Shown here one piece after another: positions 6,538-13,783 of a stretch of DNA of 17,802 bases (the first letter of the stretch is position 1; every line of letters begins with the position of its first letter). Under the pieces are notes generated by a model, which was not told the DNA's origin, searched no databases, and saw only the letters and a program-made list of their open reading frames with translations. Origin of the DNA: Desulfobacula sp. (GTDB taxonomy: Bacteria; Desulfobacterota; Desulfobacteria; Desulfobacterales; Desulfobacteraceae); assembly GCA_018702715.1 (NCBI GenBank), contig JABIYQ010000232.1, positions 1 to 17,802 of the forward strand, given 5' to 3'. A program made the position numbers and the translations under genes.

Positions 6538-7656
6538 ATGCTGTCCAGACGCAAATTTCTACAATTAGTGACCTCGTTGGGAGTCAGTGCCTTTCTTCCG
6601 GCTGTCAATGCAAAAGCTTCGGATAAATTGAATTACGATAAGTGGTTCATGCCTGGCGAAGACGAACCCCATAAGCGTACGTGGATGTCTTTTGTTGCCA
6701 GTTATGATATCTGGGAAAAAAGGCAAGTTCCAGAGGTTCAACGTAATCTGGCAAACATTGCCAAAACCATTGCAAAGTATGAACCCGTATCCATGCTTGT
6801 GAGAAAACAAGATTATGGTATCGTAGTTAGACTGATTGGCGGGTTAAATAACCATCGTTACCCCATTGAGCTATTTGAGTTTAATATGAATGATTTATGG
6901 ATGCGGGATACTGGCCCCGCCTTTGTCGTCAATATAAAAGGGCAAAAATCTGCTGTCAATTTCAATTTTAATGGCTGGGGAGAAGATCAGGACTATGATC
7001 TTGATGCAAAAGTTGCTGACTTTGTAGCAAAAAAGGCCGGTGTAAAAACGATTCATACAAATTTGGTGTTGGAAGGTGGTTGTTTTGAGATTGATGGTCA
7101 TGGAACAGCGATTATGACAGAAAGCTGCATACTCAATGACAACCGCAATCCAAATAAAAATCAAAAAGAAGTTGAATATGAATTAAAAAAGCTGCTTGGG
7201 TTAGACAAAATCATCTGGTTAAAAGGAATTAAGGGTAAAGACATAACAGACGGACATACGGATTTTTATGCTCGTTTTGTCAAACCGGGTTTAGTGATCG
7301 TCAGTCGTGATATCGATAAATCATCATATGATTACAAGATAACACGTAAAAATATCGATATTCTTCAATCATCTACAGATGCCGGGGGCAATCCCTTAAA
7401 CATTATTATTCTTGATACACCATGGGATATCAATACGATATATGGGTCAGAAGATTTTGCTGCAGGATATGTTGGATACTATGTGTGTAATGGTGCCATT
7501 ATCATGCAGAAATTTGGTGACAAAAAAGCGGATCATACGGCTAAATTAAAACTATCAAAAGCATTTCCCAATCACCGCATCGAGCAAATCGCTATTGATG
7601 GTATCGCAAGTGGTGGTGGAAGTATTCACTGTGCAACACAACAAGAACCCATATAA
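6538..7656 (+). CDS. Agmatine deiminase family enzyme with Tat signal peptide
   Basis: Amidinotransferase-fold hydrolase of 372 residues, of the agmatine deiminase/bacterial peptidylarginine deiminase family. Agmatine deiminases turn agmatine into N-carbamoylputrescine and ammonia. Visible motifs are WMRDTGPAF (from Trp121, with Asp124), LEGGCFEIDG (Glu179), DGHTDFYARF (Asp238, His240) and the catalytic cysteine in GGGSIHCATQQEP (Cys365). The N-terminus MLSRRKFLQLVTSLGVSAFLP has a twin-arginine motif, then a hydrophobic stretch and an AxA-like site (VNAKA), so the folded enzyme is probably exported to the periplasm. This is unusual for a polyamine enzyme and leaves open action on peptides or external agmatine. 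The start at 6538 has an AAGGAT site about 7 nt upstream, and the signal begins exactly there. No transporter or carbamoylputrescine hydrolase is adjacent. Family confident; substrate not. Confidence 0.88.
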   Translation: MLSRRKFLQLVTSLGVSAFLPAVNAKASDKLNYDKWFMPGEDEPHKRTWMSFVASYDIWEKRQVPEVQRNLANIAKTIAKYEPVSMLVRKQDYGIVVRLIGGLNNHRYPIELFEFNMNDLWMRDTGPAFVVNIKGQKSAVNFNFNGWGEDQDYDLDAKVADFVAKKAGVKTIHTNLVLEGGCFEIDGHGTAIMTESCILNDNRNPNKNQKEVEYELKKLLGLDKIIWLKGIKGKDITDGHTDFYARFVKPGLVIVSRDIDKSSYDYKITRKNIDILQSSTDAGGNPLNIIILDTPWDINTIYGSEDFAAGYVGYYVCNGAIIMQKFGDKKADHTAKLKLSKAFPNHRIEQIAIDGIASGGGSIHCATQQEPI

Positions 7657-7659
7657 TAG

Positions 7660-7736
7660 ACACGACCGGCTTTATCATCAGGATCAATTCTGCCACCAAT
7701 AAACACGTTAAAACCTGAATTAGGCCAGGATAGCAT
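7660..7736 (-). pseudogene. Possible remnant of a Y2/IS91-like transposase
   Basis: The minus strand from 7736 encodes MLSWPNSGFNVFIGGRIDPD followed by DKAGRVYY, squeezed between two convergent genes. The pattern ML-W-x-x-SGF-x-V-x-x-G-x-x-I-x-x-x-D recalls a conserved stretch of Y2/IS91-like transposases. The frame has stops just upstream and its 3' end runs into the deiminase gene, so it can only be a scrap. The match is from memory of family patterns over fewer than 30 residues; chance is a real alternative. Confidence 0.3.
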
Positions 7737-7791
7737 ATTTTAAAATCAAAACCGCCGGTGAAATCGCCTGTCCTCCAAATAAATCTCTTCT

Positions 7792-9123
7792 TCAATAATC
7801 CCGGATAACCCGTCTTGCTTTTCCCATTTTGGTCCGTTCAATTGAATCGGGTTTTACAAGATCAACAATTCCTTTAAAGTTCAAGGTTTCCTTTATTTTT
7901 TGTTCAATTTTTGATTTCAAATCCGTCATCATGTCAGGTGTAATATTTATACCCTGCTCCACTTTTATTTCAAGGTTAGTGTAAGGGGAAGGATGATCCA
8001 GAATGATCTGGAATTCGCCAGTGACCTCTGGAACCAAATCTTCTAAGACCATGGAAATACCATTGGGAAATACATTGATGCCTTTTACGTGTAGCATGTC
8101 ATCCGCTCTTCCCACAATCTTGAACCTAAATCCTGTTCTGCCGCATTCACAGGGTCCAGTCTCAAGGATTTCCATGAGATCGGATGTCCGGTATCTGATC
8201 AGGGGCTGTGCTTCTTTTTTCAGATGGGTCAGAACCATTTCTCCTACTGCTCCCTGTGTGATCGGAATGTCTTTCAAAGTCAGCGGATCAATTAGCTGGA
8301 CAAGCAGTGCTCCCTGTCCCAGAAAATGGAGCTTGTAATTTTCTTGGCACACGGAAGCAAAATTACACAACACATCTGAAACCCCATAATTGGCGTTCTG
8401 AGCCTTCATACCCCAGGTGGTTTCTATTCGTTGCCTGTATACGGGATTATCTAATCCTGGCTCTCCGCCAAACAATCCTATCTCCAATCCAAGTTCTCTT
8501 GGGTCCATGTTAAAATCTTCTTTAACTATTTTTTCAAGGTATTTGGGGTAAGAGGGTGTGGAGGAAATGACATTAATTCCAGCGTCTTTGATGACCTGGA
8601 TCAGTTGTTTAGCATTACCGACTCCAAAGGGGATAACAGTGGCTCCCGTTGTCTCCAGATTGGCATGATCCGTATACCCACCCATCCACATGCAGTAATT
8701 CAAGCAGTGAACCACACGGTGATGGGGCCTCAGCCCTGCTGCCCAGAATGCCCTTGCCCCGCAATTGTGGGTCAGGTCCAGATCGTTTTTCGTCAATGCC
8801 GTATAGATAAATCTGCCCGTGATGCCGGATGTCCTGTGGACCCGGCTGACCTGTTCAGCAGAGGTTGCCAAAAAATCACCAAAAGGTGTCAACCTTTTCT
8901 GGGAGCTGCGCAGCTCCTGTTTGGTGGTAAAGGGAAGAAGCTCAAGATCCTGTACATGATTTATTTTATCCTTTGAAATGCCCGCCTTTGCAAATTTATC
9001 CTGGTACATTTTGCTGTGTACATATACATATTCAATCTGGTCGAGAAGAAGGCTTTTTTCCATTTTTTCCTGGTCGGTTAAAGATATGGACTCCATATCC
9101 GGATTAAACATTGTCTGTTCCAT
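7792..9123 (-). CDS. Phenylacetate-CoA ligase-like acyl-CoA ligase
   Basis: Adenylate-forming enzyme of 443 residues, close to PaaK in length and layout. It should activate an aromatic or related carboxylic acid to its CoA thioester with ATP. The phosphate-binding motif is HRTSGITG (96-103) where SSGTTG is usual. Others are NYGVSDVLCN in place of YGxSE, LIRYRTSD for YRTGD, GRADDMLHVKGINVFPNGI for the hinge region, and a C-terminal GKARRVIRDY with the likely catalytic Lys435. These departures suggest a divergent substrate range rather than loss of function. It is third in a tetR > crotonase > ligase operon, 42 nt after the crotonase, with AGGAGAGG just before its ATG. The partners suggest degradation of an aromatic or branched acid. 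The exact acid cannot be read from the sequence. Confidence 0.85.
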   Translation of the reverse strand: MEQTMFNPDMESISLTDQEKMEKSLLLDQIEYVYVHSKMYQDKFAKAGISKDKINHVQDLELLPFTTKQELRSSQKRLTPFGDFLATSAEQVSRVHRTSGITGRFIYTALTKNDLDLTHNCGARAFWAAGLRPHHRVVHCLNYCMWMGGYTDHANLETTGATVIPFGVGNAKQLIQVIKDAGINVISSTPSYPKYLEKIVKEDFNMDPRELGLEIGLFGGEPGLDNPVYRQRIETTWGMKAQNANYGVSDVLCNFASVCQENYKLHFLGQGALLVQLIDPLTLKDIPITQGAVGEMVLTHLKKEAQPLIRYRTSDLMEILETGPCECGRTGFRFKIVGRADDMLHVKGINVFPNGISMVLEDLVPEVTGEFQIILDHPSPYTNLEIKVEQGINITPDMMTDLKSKIEQKIKETLNFKGIVDLVKPDSIERTKMGKARRVIRDY

Positions 9124-9165
9124 TTTCCTCTCCTGGGATACCTGGTATTTTTCAAAAATGCCTGT

Positions 9166-9930
9166 TTATTTTTTGCCCATTTCTTTGAGACGTTTTTTCA
9201 CAAATTCTGTTCCATTTTGGGCGCAGATGAGTAAATGGCTTTTTTCAAGCTCCAGGATTTGGTCAAAACCGGACTCCATGCCCTGGTCAATTGCAGTTCG
9301 CGACAGGCTGACGGCAAGGGGAGAGCGGCTGGCAATTTTTTCGGCCATGGCCATTGATTCATCTAAAAGGTTGTCCAATGCCACCACCTTGTTGACAAGA
9401 CCGATTCTTAAAGCTTCGGAAGCATCAATAAAATCGCCTGTTAATACCAGTTCTTTGGCTTTGCCCAGCCCCACAAGATGGGTTAGGATCTTTGTGCCGG
9501 CATTGGTGACAGTCATACCCACCGTGGTCTCAGGAAATCCAAAAATAGCCGTTTGGGCAGCAATCCGAATGTCGCATCCCATTGCAAACTCGCTTCCTCC
9601 GCCCAGGGCATATCCTGGCACTGCTGCAATAATGGGTTTTCCAAGTTTCATGATCATTCGCTGAATTTCCTGGAGTCGTTCCGCCTCATCATTCCATTCT
9701 GCAAAAGTTTTTCCGGAAGCAGTCTCTTTTAAATCCTCTCCAGCACAAAAGGCGTTTCCCGCTCCGGTCAGGATAATCACACTGGCTTTTGTATCCTGTT
9801 TTGCCCGATCAAGCTGTTCCATAAATTTTTTTAGAAGATCTATATTAATGGCATTGAGTCGGTGGGGACGGTTAAGGGTAATAATTCCAACATTTTTTTT
9901 ACAATGGTATAATACGGTTTCATTTTTCAT
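9166..9930 (-). CDS. Enoyl-CoA hydratase/isomerase (crotonase family)
   Basis: Crotonase-fold protein of 254 residues, a typical length. The oxyanion-hole regions are GNAFCAGEDLKE (59-69) and YALGGGSEFAMGCD (107-120). Both catalytic glutamates expected for a hydratase are present: Glu114 in GGGSE and Glu134 in GFPETTVG, 20 residues apart as in rat enoyl-CoA hydratase. It therefore probably adds water to a trans-2-enoyl-CoA, although isomerase or ring-acting members share these features. It lies between the TetR regulator (39 nt upstream) and the CoA ligase (42 nt downstream), with AGGA 7-8 nt before its ATG. The likely order of action is ligase first, then hydratase, on the same acid. Confidence 0.92.
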   Translation of the reverse strand: MKNETVLYHCKKNVGIITLNRPHRLNAINIDLLKKFMEQLDRAKQDTKASVIILTGAGNAFCAGEDLKETASGKTFAEWNDEAERLQEIQRMIMKLGKPIIAAVPGYALGGGSEFAMGCDIRIAAQTAIFGFPETTVGMTVTNAGTKILTHLVGLGKAKELVLTGDFIDASEALRIGLVNKVVALDNLLDESMAMAEKIASRSPLAVSLSRTAIDQGMESGFDQILELEKSHLLICAQNGTEFVKKRLKEMGKK

Positions 9931-9969
9931 GTTTAAATCCTAAAAATGGTTAAATCCTAAAGTTGAATA

Positions 9970-10560
9970 TCATTTAAATTCCCGCGGTGGTGATTCTTTT
10001 AACAATCTTGTTACTACAAGTTCTTCATATATACTGGAAATCTGGTTTCCGGATAGACGTCCTTTATCTTTGAACCAGTTGGCTACTGAGGTGCACATGG
10101 TCAGAATCGCATAGGAGGTCACCTTGGCATCCCCGGGTGCAAAATATCCCTGGTCCATTCCCAGGATAATCAAATCCTGGAATGTTTTTTCATAGGCATT
10201 CCGTTGGGCTACAAAGGTTTTATAATTATTTGTAGTAAGCCCTCTGAGCTCGCTGTCGGAGATCAATACTTCTTTTTGGTGATCACAATGGAATTTGACA
10301 TGTCCTCTTACCACCGCACGCATTTTGTCTTCAATGGTTTCAATTCCTTCAAGGCAGGCTTCTATATAGGCGGTTAATTCTTTCATGGTTGTCATGAGGA
10401 TATCAAAAAGGATGTCTTCCTTGCTCGGGTAATGATAATAGATACTGGCTTTGCGTATGCCGCTGTCAAGGGCTATATTGCTCATGGCCGTAGCAAAATA
10501 ACTTTTTTTATAAAATAAATTTATTGCTGCCTTTTTGATGATTTCTTTTGTGGTATTCAC
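9970..10560 (-). CDS. TetR-family transcriptional regulator
   Basis: DNA-binding repressor of 196 residues. The N-terminal helix-turn-helix (about 5-50) contains MSNIALDSGIRKASIYYHYP followed by SKEDILFDIL, the typical TetR pattern. The remainder is a helical ligand-binding domain of ordinary length. The start is a GTG at 10558-10560 with AGAGGA 9 nt upstream. It is the first gene of the operon with the crotonase and the CoA ligase. A palindrome over the predicted transcription start makes autorepression likely. The inducer is plausibly the acyl-CoA made by the ligase, as for other TetR proteins in acid-degradation operons; that is inference. Confidence 0.93.
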   Translation of the reverse strand: MNTTKEIIKKAAINLFYKKSYFATAMSNIALDSGIRKASIYYHYPSKEDILFDILMTTMKELTAYIEACLEGIETIEDKMRAVVRGHVKFHCDHQKEVLISDSELRGLTTNNYKTFVAQRNAYEKTFQDLIILGMDQGYFAPGDAKVTSYAILTMCTSVANWFKDKGRLSGNQISSIYEELVVTRLLKESPPREFK

Positions 10561-10671
10561 AAATGTAAATCCTCTTGATTTGTTTTTTATGATATGGGTT
10601 ATGGTTCAACCCAAGTTGCATTCAAATCGGTCCTGGCAAAAAGTATTTCGCAAAGCATTAACGCTTGCAAA

Positions 10672-10693
10672 ATCTACCTTCCGTACGGTAGAT
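10672..10693. promoter_or_regulatory. Likely TetR operator overlapping the operon start
   Basis: Arms ATCTACC (10672-10678) and GGTAGAT (10687-10693) are perfect inverted repeats around an 8-bp spacer. A second palindrome, CCGTACGG (10681-10688), is nested inside. It lies just downstream of the -10 box, over the predicted start near 10692, a classic repressor position. Confidence 0.65.
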
Positions 10694-10698
10694 AGTTT

Positions 10699-10726
10699 TA
10701 TATATTAATTTTGATTTGATTGTCAA
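10699..10726 (-). promoter_or_regulatory. Promoter of the tetR-crotonase-ligase operon
   Basis: On the minus strand a perfect TTGACA (10726 to 10721), a 16-bp spacer and TATATA (10704 to 10699) form a strong sigma70-type promoter. The predicted start is near 10692, leaving about 130 nt of leader before the tetR GTG. Confidence 0.7.
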
Positions 10727-10785
10727 TAGATTTTAATATTTTGATTTGAAAGGACTGTCCTGTGGGCTTATGCTATTAAATACAT

Positions 10786-11820
10786 TTACAAGTTCAACAT
10801 ATTTTCAAGAGCGATAAAGGCATCCTTTTTTATAGTTTCATCAACCCCGACAATATTTGTTTGTCCAATATTTTCCAGACAATTTAATAGATTTTTTAAA
10901 TTAATTTTATACATATTGGGACACAGTGAATTCTTTAAGGGGATAATCTTTTTGTCAGGATATTCCAAGGCAAGTCTTTTGATCAGGTTGATTTCCGTAG
11001 CAATGATAATTGTTGCGCCTTTTGGAGAATCAGCAACATATTTGACGATAAAACTAGTGGAGCCAACTGCATCTGATTCCTTGACAACTTCCTGGGTGCA
11101 TTCCGGGTGCACAACGATTTTTGCGTTGGGGAAGTCTTTTCGCATGGACTCCATATCATTCGTGGTAAACCGTGTATGAACTAGGCAATATCCTTTCCAC
11201 AAAATTACTTTTGCCTTTTTAATCTCCTGGTCAGTATTTCCACCCAATGTTTTTTCAGGGTCCCATACAATCATTTCATTTGCCGGGATGCCAAGATTGT
11301 TTCCAGTATTTCGGCCAAGATGTTCATCAGGGAAGAAAAAGATTTTTTCTTTTTGTTTAAATGCCCATTCAAACGCTTTGACAGCGTTGGAGGAGGTACA
11401 CACAGCCCCATTGTTTCTCCCGCAATGGGCTTTGATAAATGCATCAGAGTTCATGTAAACCAATGGGGTTACACTATTTTCCCCAGCAATGGCCGTGACC
11501 TCATTCCAGGCCGTTTCAACCAGGTAAGAATCAGCCATATCCGCCATCCAGCAACCTGCATCCATATCAGGGATCTGTACTATCTGGTGATCTTTGGCAA
11601 GAATGGCCGCACTTTCCGCCATAAAATGGACCCCGCAAAAAACGATATATTTTGCATTCTCATCCATTGCAGCCCTTTGAGAAAGGCCAAAAGAGTCTCC
11701 CTTATGGTCGCCTAAATCAATGATCTCTGTTCTTTGATAATGGTGGGTTAAAATGAGAAGCCGGTTTCCAAGTTCCTGTTTAATTTTAATGATTTTATCA
11801 ATCATGTCTTTGTTATCCAT
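10786..11820 (-). CDS. nadA: Quinolinate synthase NadA
   Basis: 4Fe-4S enzyme that condenses iminoaspartate with dihydroxyacetone phosphate to quinolinate in NAD synthesis. From the chosen start it has 344 residues. The three cluster cysteines sit in the expected contexts: VFCGVHFMAES (Cys62), GAVCTSSNA and HPECTQEVV. LTHHYQR (25-30) and HLGRNTG are also typical. The frame stays open to 11994, but the extra N-terminal codons translate the palindromic repeat, and the same peptide is encoded by the repeat copy near 15300. The real start is therefore 11820 (GGA 9 nt upstream) or 11832 (no ribosome site). Other nad genes are not in the window. The gene follows metW, with repeat copy A filling the gap. 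Confidence 0.95.
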   Translation of the reverse strand: MDNKDMIDKIIKIKQELGNRLLILTHHYQRTEIIDLGDHKGDSFGLSQRAAMDENAKYIVFCGVHFMAESAAILAKDHQIVQIPDMDAGCWMADMADSYLVETAWNEVTAIAGENSVTPLVYMNSDAFIKAHCGRNNGAVCTSSNAVKAFEWAFKQKEKIFFFPDEHLGRNTGNNLGIPANEMIVWDPEKTLGGNTDQEIKKAKVILWKGYCLVHTRFTTNDMESMRKDFPNAKIVVHPECTQEVVKESDAVGSTSFIVKYVADSPKGATIIIATEINLIKRLALEYPDKKIIPLKNSLCPNMYKINLKNLLNCLENIGQTNIVGVDETIKKDAFIALENMLNL

Positions 11821-11835
11821 AATATTTTCCATATT

Positions 11836-11996
11836 TAGTGTTTGACCGAAAACCCGTGTTTGGACGAAAAGTTGCCTATATGCAAGGCGCAAGAAATTCT
11901 GAAACCGGAGTGTACTGTTGTACATGAGGCCCGATTTATAATTTGGCAGAATTTTGTAGCAACGTAGCAGATGGGTGAGTTCTCGTTCAAACACTA
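11836..11996. repeat. Palindromic intergenic element, copy A (MITE- or REP-like)
   Basis: A 161-bp imperfect palindrome bounded by TAGTGTTTGA and TCAAACACTA, with further pairing of gaaaaccc and gagttctcg regions, and a central TGTAC-tgtt-GTACA. It shares 58 of 64 positions (11866-11929) with copy B (15305-15368) in the same orientation, and both ends match. It has about 14 more bases than copy B in its right arm. It fills the gap between the metW stop and the nadA start. It encodes no protein; open frames across it are by-products. Confidence 0.85.
11935..11962 (-). promoter_or_regulatory. Weak candidate nadA promoter inside repeat copy A
   Basis: On the minus strand TTGCTA (11962 to 11957), a 16-bp spacer and TATAAA (11940 to 11935). 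The -10 falls in the segment that copy A has and copy B lacks. Without it nadA would depend on read-through from the met genes. Confidence 0.25.
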
Positions 11997-11997
11997 T

Positions 11998-12612
11998 TTA
12001 GTCCTTACCGATTAAAAAGATACCATAGGTGGCAAACAGGTTGGGTAAAAAAGTTATAATTTTCCCCTGACGCTGTGTATTGTTTGTGTTAATGGCTGCA
12101 TTTTTAAGGATTTTAAATCCAACCTTCTTAGAAAATTTTTTAAAATCGTTAAGACTTAGAACCCTTATATTGGGGGTATCATGCCATGAATAGGGAAGCT
12201 CTTTGGTAACAGGGGCACGACCGGTAAGTGCAAGATGCATGCGAACATTAATATGACCAAAGTTGGGAAAGCTTACCACTCCCATTTTTGCCACCCGCAT
12301 CATGGAATGGATCAGGTTTGACGGTTCATATACCTGCTGGAGGGTTTGGGAACAAATGGCATAGTCAAAGGCATTGTCCGGGTAATCTTCCATCTCTTCA
12401 TTAATGTCTCCCTGTAGAACAGAAACCCCTTTTTCAATACATTTTGCAACCTTTGATTCTTGTCTCTCTATGCCTCGTTCCCTGACGTTTTTTTCTCTTT
12501 TAAGCCAGTAAAGAAGGTCTCCTTCACCACACCCTAACCCCAGCACCTTTGATTGGGGTTTGATCCATGAAGCAATGATTTTTAAATCATATCTAAGTTT
12601 TTCAGGTTTCAT
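11998..12612 (-). CDS. metW: Methionine biosynthesis protein MetW
   Basis: SAM-dependent-methyltransferase-fold protein of 204 residues that partners MetX in the acyl-homoserine step. Signature stretches are LRYDLKIIASWI, LGLGCGEGDLLYWL (24-37), YAICSQTLQQV, VVSFPNFGHINVRMHLALTG, and PVTKELPYSWHDTPNIRVL. In motif I the usual Asp of VLDLGCG is Gly25 here, which may weaken cofactor binding. Its start overlaps the end of metX by 11 bp, so the two are translationally coupled. The stop at 11998 directly abuts palindromic repeat copy A. Confidence 0.92.
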   Translation of the reverse strand: MKPEKLRYDLKIIASWIKPQSKVLGLGCGEGDLLYWLKREKNVRERGIERQESKVAKCIEKGVSVLQGDINEEMEDYPDNAFDYAICSQTLQQVYEPSNLIHSMMRVAKMGVVSFPNFGHINVRMHLALTGRAPVTKELPYSWHDTPNIRVLSLNDFKKFSKKVGFKILKNAAINTNNTQRQGKIITFLPNLFATYGIFLIGKD

Positions 12613-13768
12613 TGAATACTGTCCTTAAAAAACCTCTTATGAGCTCATCAAGTCTTTCGCTGGGAAGTAAAAAGGCATCATGTCCCCATTGGGCATCGAT
12701 TTCACAAAAACTGACATTCAGGTCGTTTTTTTTCATGGCTTTTACCATCTCTTTTGACTGATATGTAGGATAAAGCCAGTCTGAGGTATAGGAGACAACG
12801 AGAAATTTTGATTTGCATTTTGAAAAGGCTTTTACAAGAGAGCCTGAGCCATATTGTCCTGCCAGATCAAAATAGTCTGACGCCTTGGTGATATATAAAA
12901 AGGAATTGGCATCAAAGCGTTCAATAAACTTGTTGCCCTGGTGTTGAAGATAGCTTTCCACCTGAAATTCGGCACCGAATTCAAAACTTAAGGCCGACCT
13001 GTTTTGAAGTTTGCGTCCAAATTTCAGACGCATGGACTCATCGGAAAGATATGTGATATGCCCTATCATCCGGGCAATAGCAAGGCCCATGTCTGGTTTT
13101 TTACCTGAATAATAATGCCCCTGATTCCAATTGGGATCAGCCATAATAGCCTGTCTTGCAACTTCATTAAAGGCAATGGCCAAAGCCGAGTGCCGGGTGG
13201 TTGTTGCAAGGGGAATGGCGGATTTAACCATGTCCGGATACCGGACACACCATTCAAGCACCTGCATGCCGCCTACTGATCCGCCGATCAGTGATAAAAT
13301 AGAGTCTATTTTAAGATGATCGATTAATGCCTTTTGGGCTTCAACCATATCCCCGATGGTTATGTGCGGAAAAAGGGTCCCATATTCTTTGTTTGTTTCA
13401 GGGTTTGTGGATGAAGGGCCTGTAGAACCTGCACAGGAGCCGATAATATTGGAGCAGATCACAAAATAATTGTCCGTATCAATCCCCTTGCCCGGACCCA
13501 CCATGATGTCCCACCAGCCGGGTTTAGCATCTTTAGGGTCATAATACCCTGCCATGTGGGAATCACCTGAAAGTGCATGGAGCACAAGGATAACATTGCT
13601 TTTTTCCGGGTTCAAGGTTCCGCATGTTTCATAGGCAATGGTAACAGGACCAATGCTGGCAAGGCTTTCAAGTTTCAGTTTGTCAGGAGGTTCAGCAAAG
13701 GTAAAAAATTGCTTTTCAACAATGCCAATGCTGACTCCGGACAGGTTGGACTCAATATACTCGCTCAT
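12602..13768 (-). CDS. metX: Homoserine O-acyltransferase MetX
   Basis: Alpha/beta-hydrolase-fold enzyme of 388 residues that acylates homoserine, the entry step of methionine synthesis. The triad is visible: Ser164 in GGSVGGMQ, Asp330 in SYTSDWLYP and His363 in QWGHDAFLLP. HALSGDSHMAG (64-74) and GPSSTNPETNKEYG are typical oxyanion and lid regions. MetX enzymes may use acetyl-CoA or succinyl-CoA; I cannot decide from the sequence, although the neighbouring sulfhydrylase suggests O-acetylhomoserine. It starts 15 nt after metY and overlaps metW by 11 bp, giving an operon metY-metX-metW. The nearest purine-rich site is about 12 nt from the ATG, so translation may rely on coupling to metY. Confidence 0.95.
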   Translation of the reverse strand: MSEYIESNLSGVSIGIVEKQFFTFAEPPDKLKLESLASIGPVTIAYETCGTLNPEKSNVILVLHALSGDSHMAGYYDPKDAKPGWWDIMVGPGKGIDTDNYFVICSNIIGSCAGSTGPSSTNPETNKEYGTLFPHITIGDMVEAQKALIDHLKIDSILSLIGGSVGGMQVLEWCVRYPDMVKSAIPLATTTRHSALAIAFNEVARQAIMADPNWNQGHYYSGKKPDMGLAIARMIGHITYLSDESMRLKFGRKLQNRSALSFEFGAEFQVESYLQHQGNKFIERFDANSFLYITKASDYFDLAGQYGSGSLVKAFSKCKSKFLVVSYTSDWLYPTYQSKEMVKAMKKNDLNVSFCEIDAQWGHDAFLLPSERLDELIRGFLRTVFNET

Positions 13769-13783
13769 CTGTTAAACAATTTC

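Noticed and set aside
7592..7795. 67-residue minus-strand frame with a TTG overlapping the ligase stop
   Set aside because: It overlaps the catalytic end of the deiminase gene and has no recognisable domain; a different frame there holds the transposase-like scrap.
8978..9664. 228-residue plus-strand frame
   Set aside because: It lies opposite the well-supported crotonase and ligase genes and shows no family motifs.
11821..11994. N-terminal extension of NadA
   Set aside because: It translates repeat copy A; the same peptide arises from copy B, and typical NadA begins near 11820.
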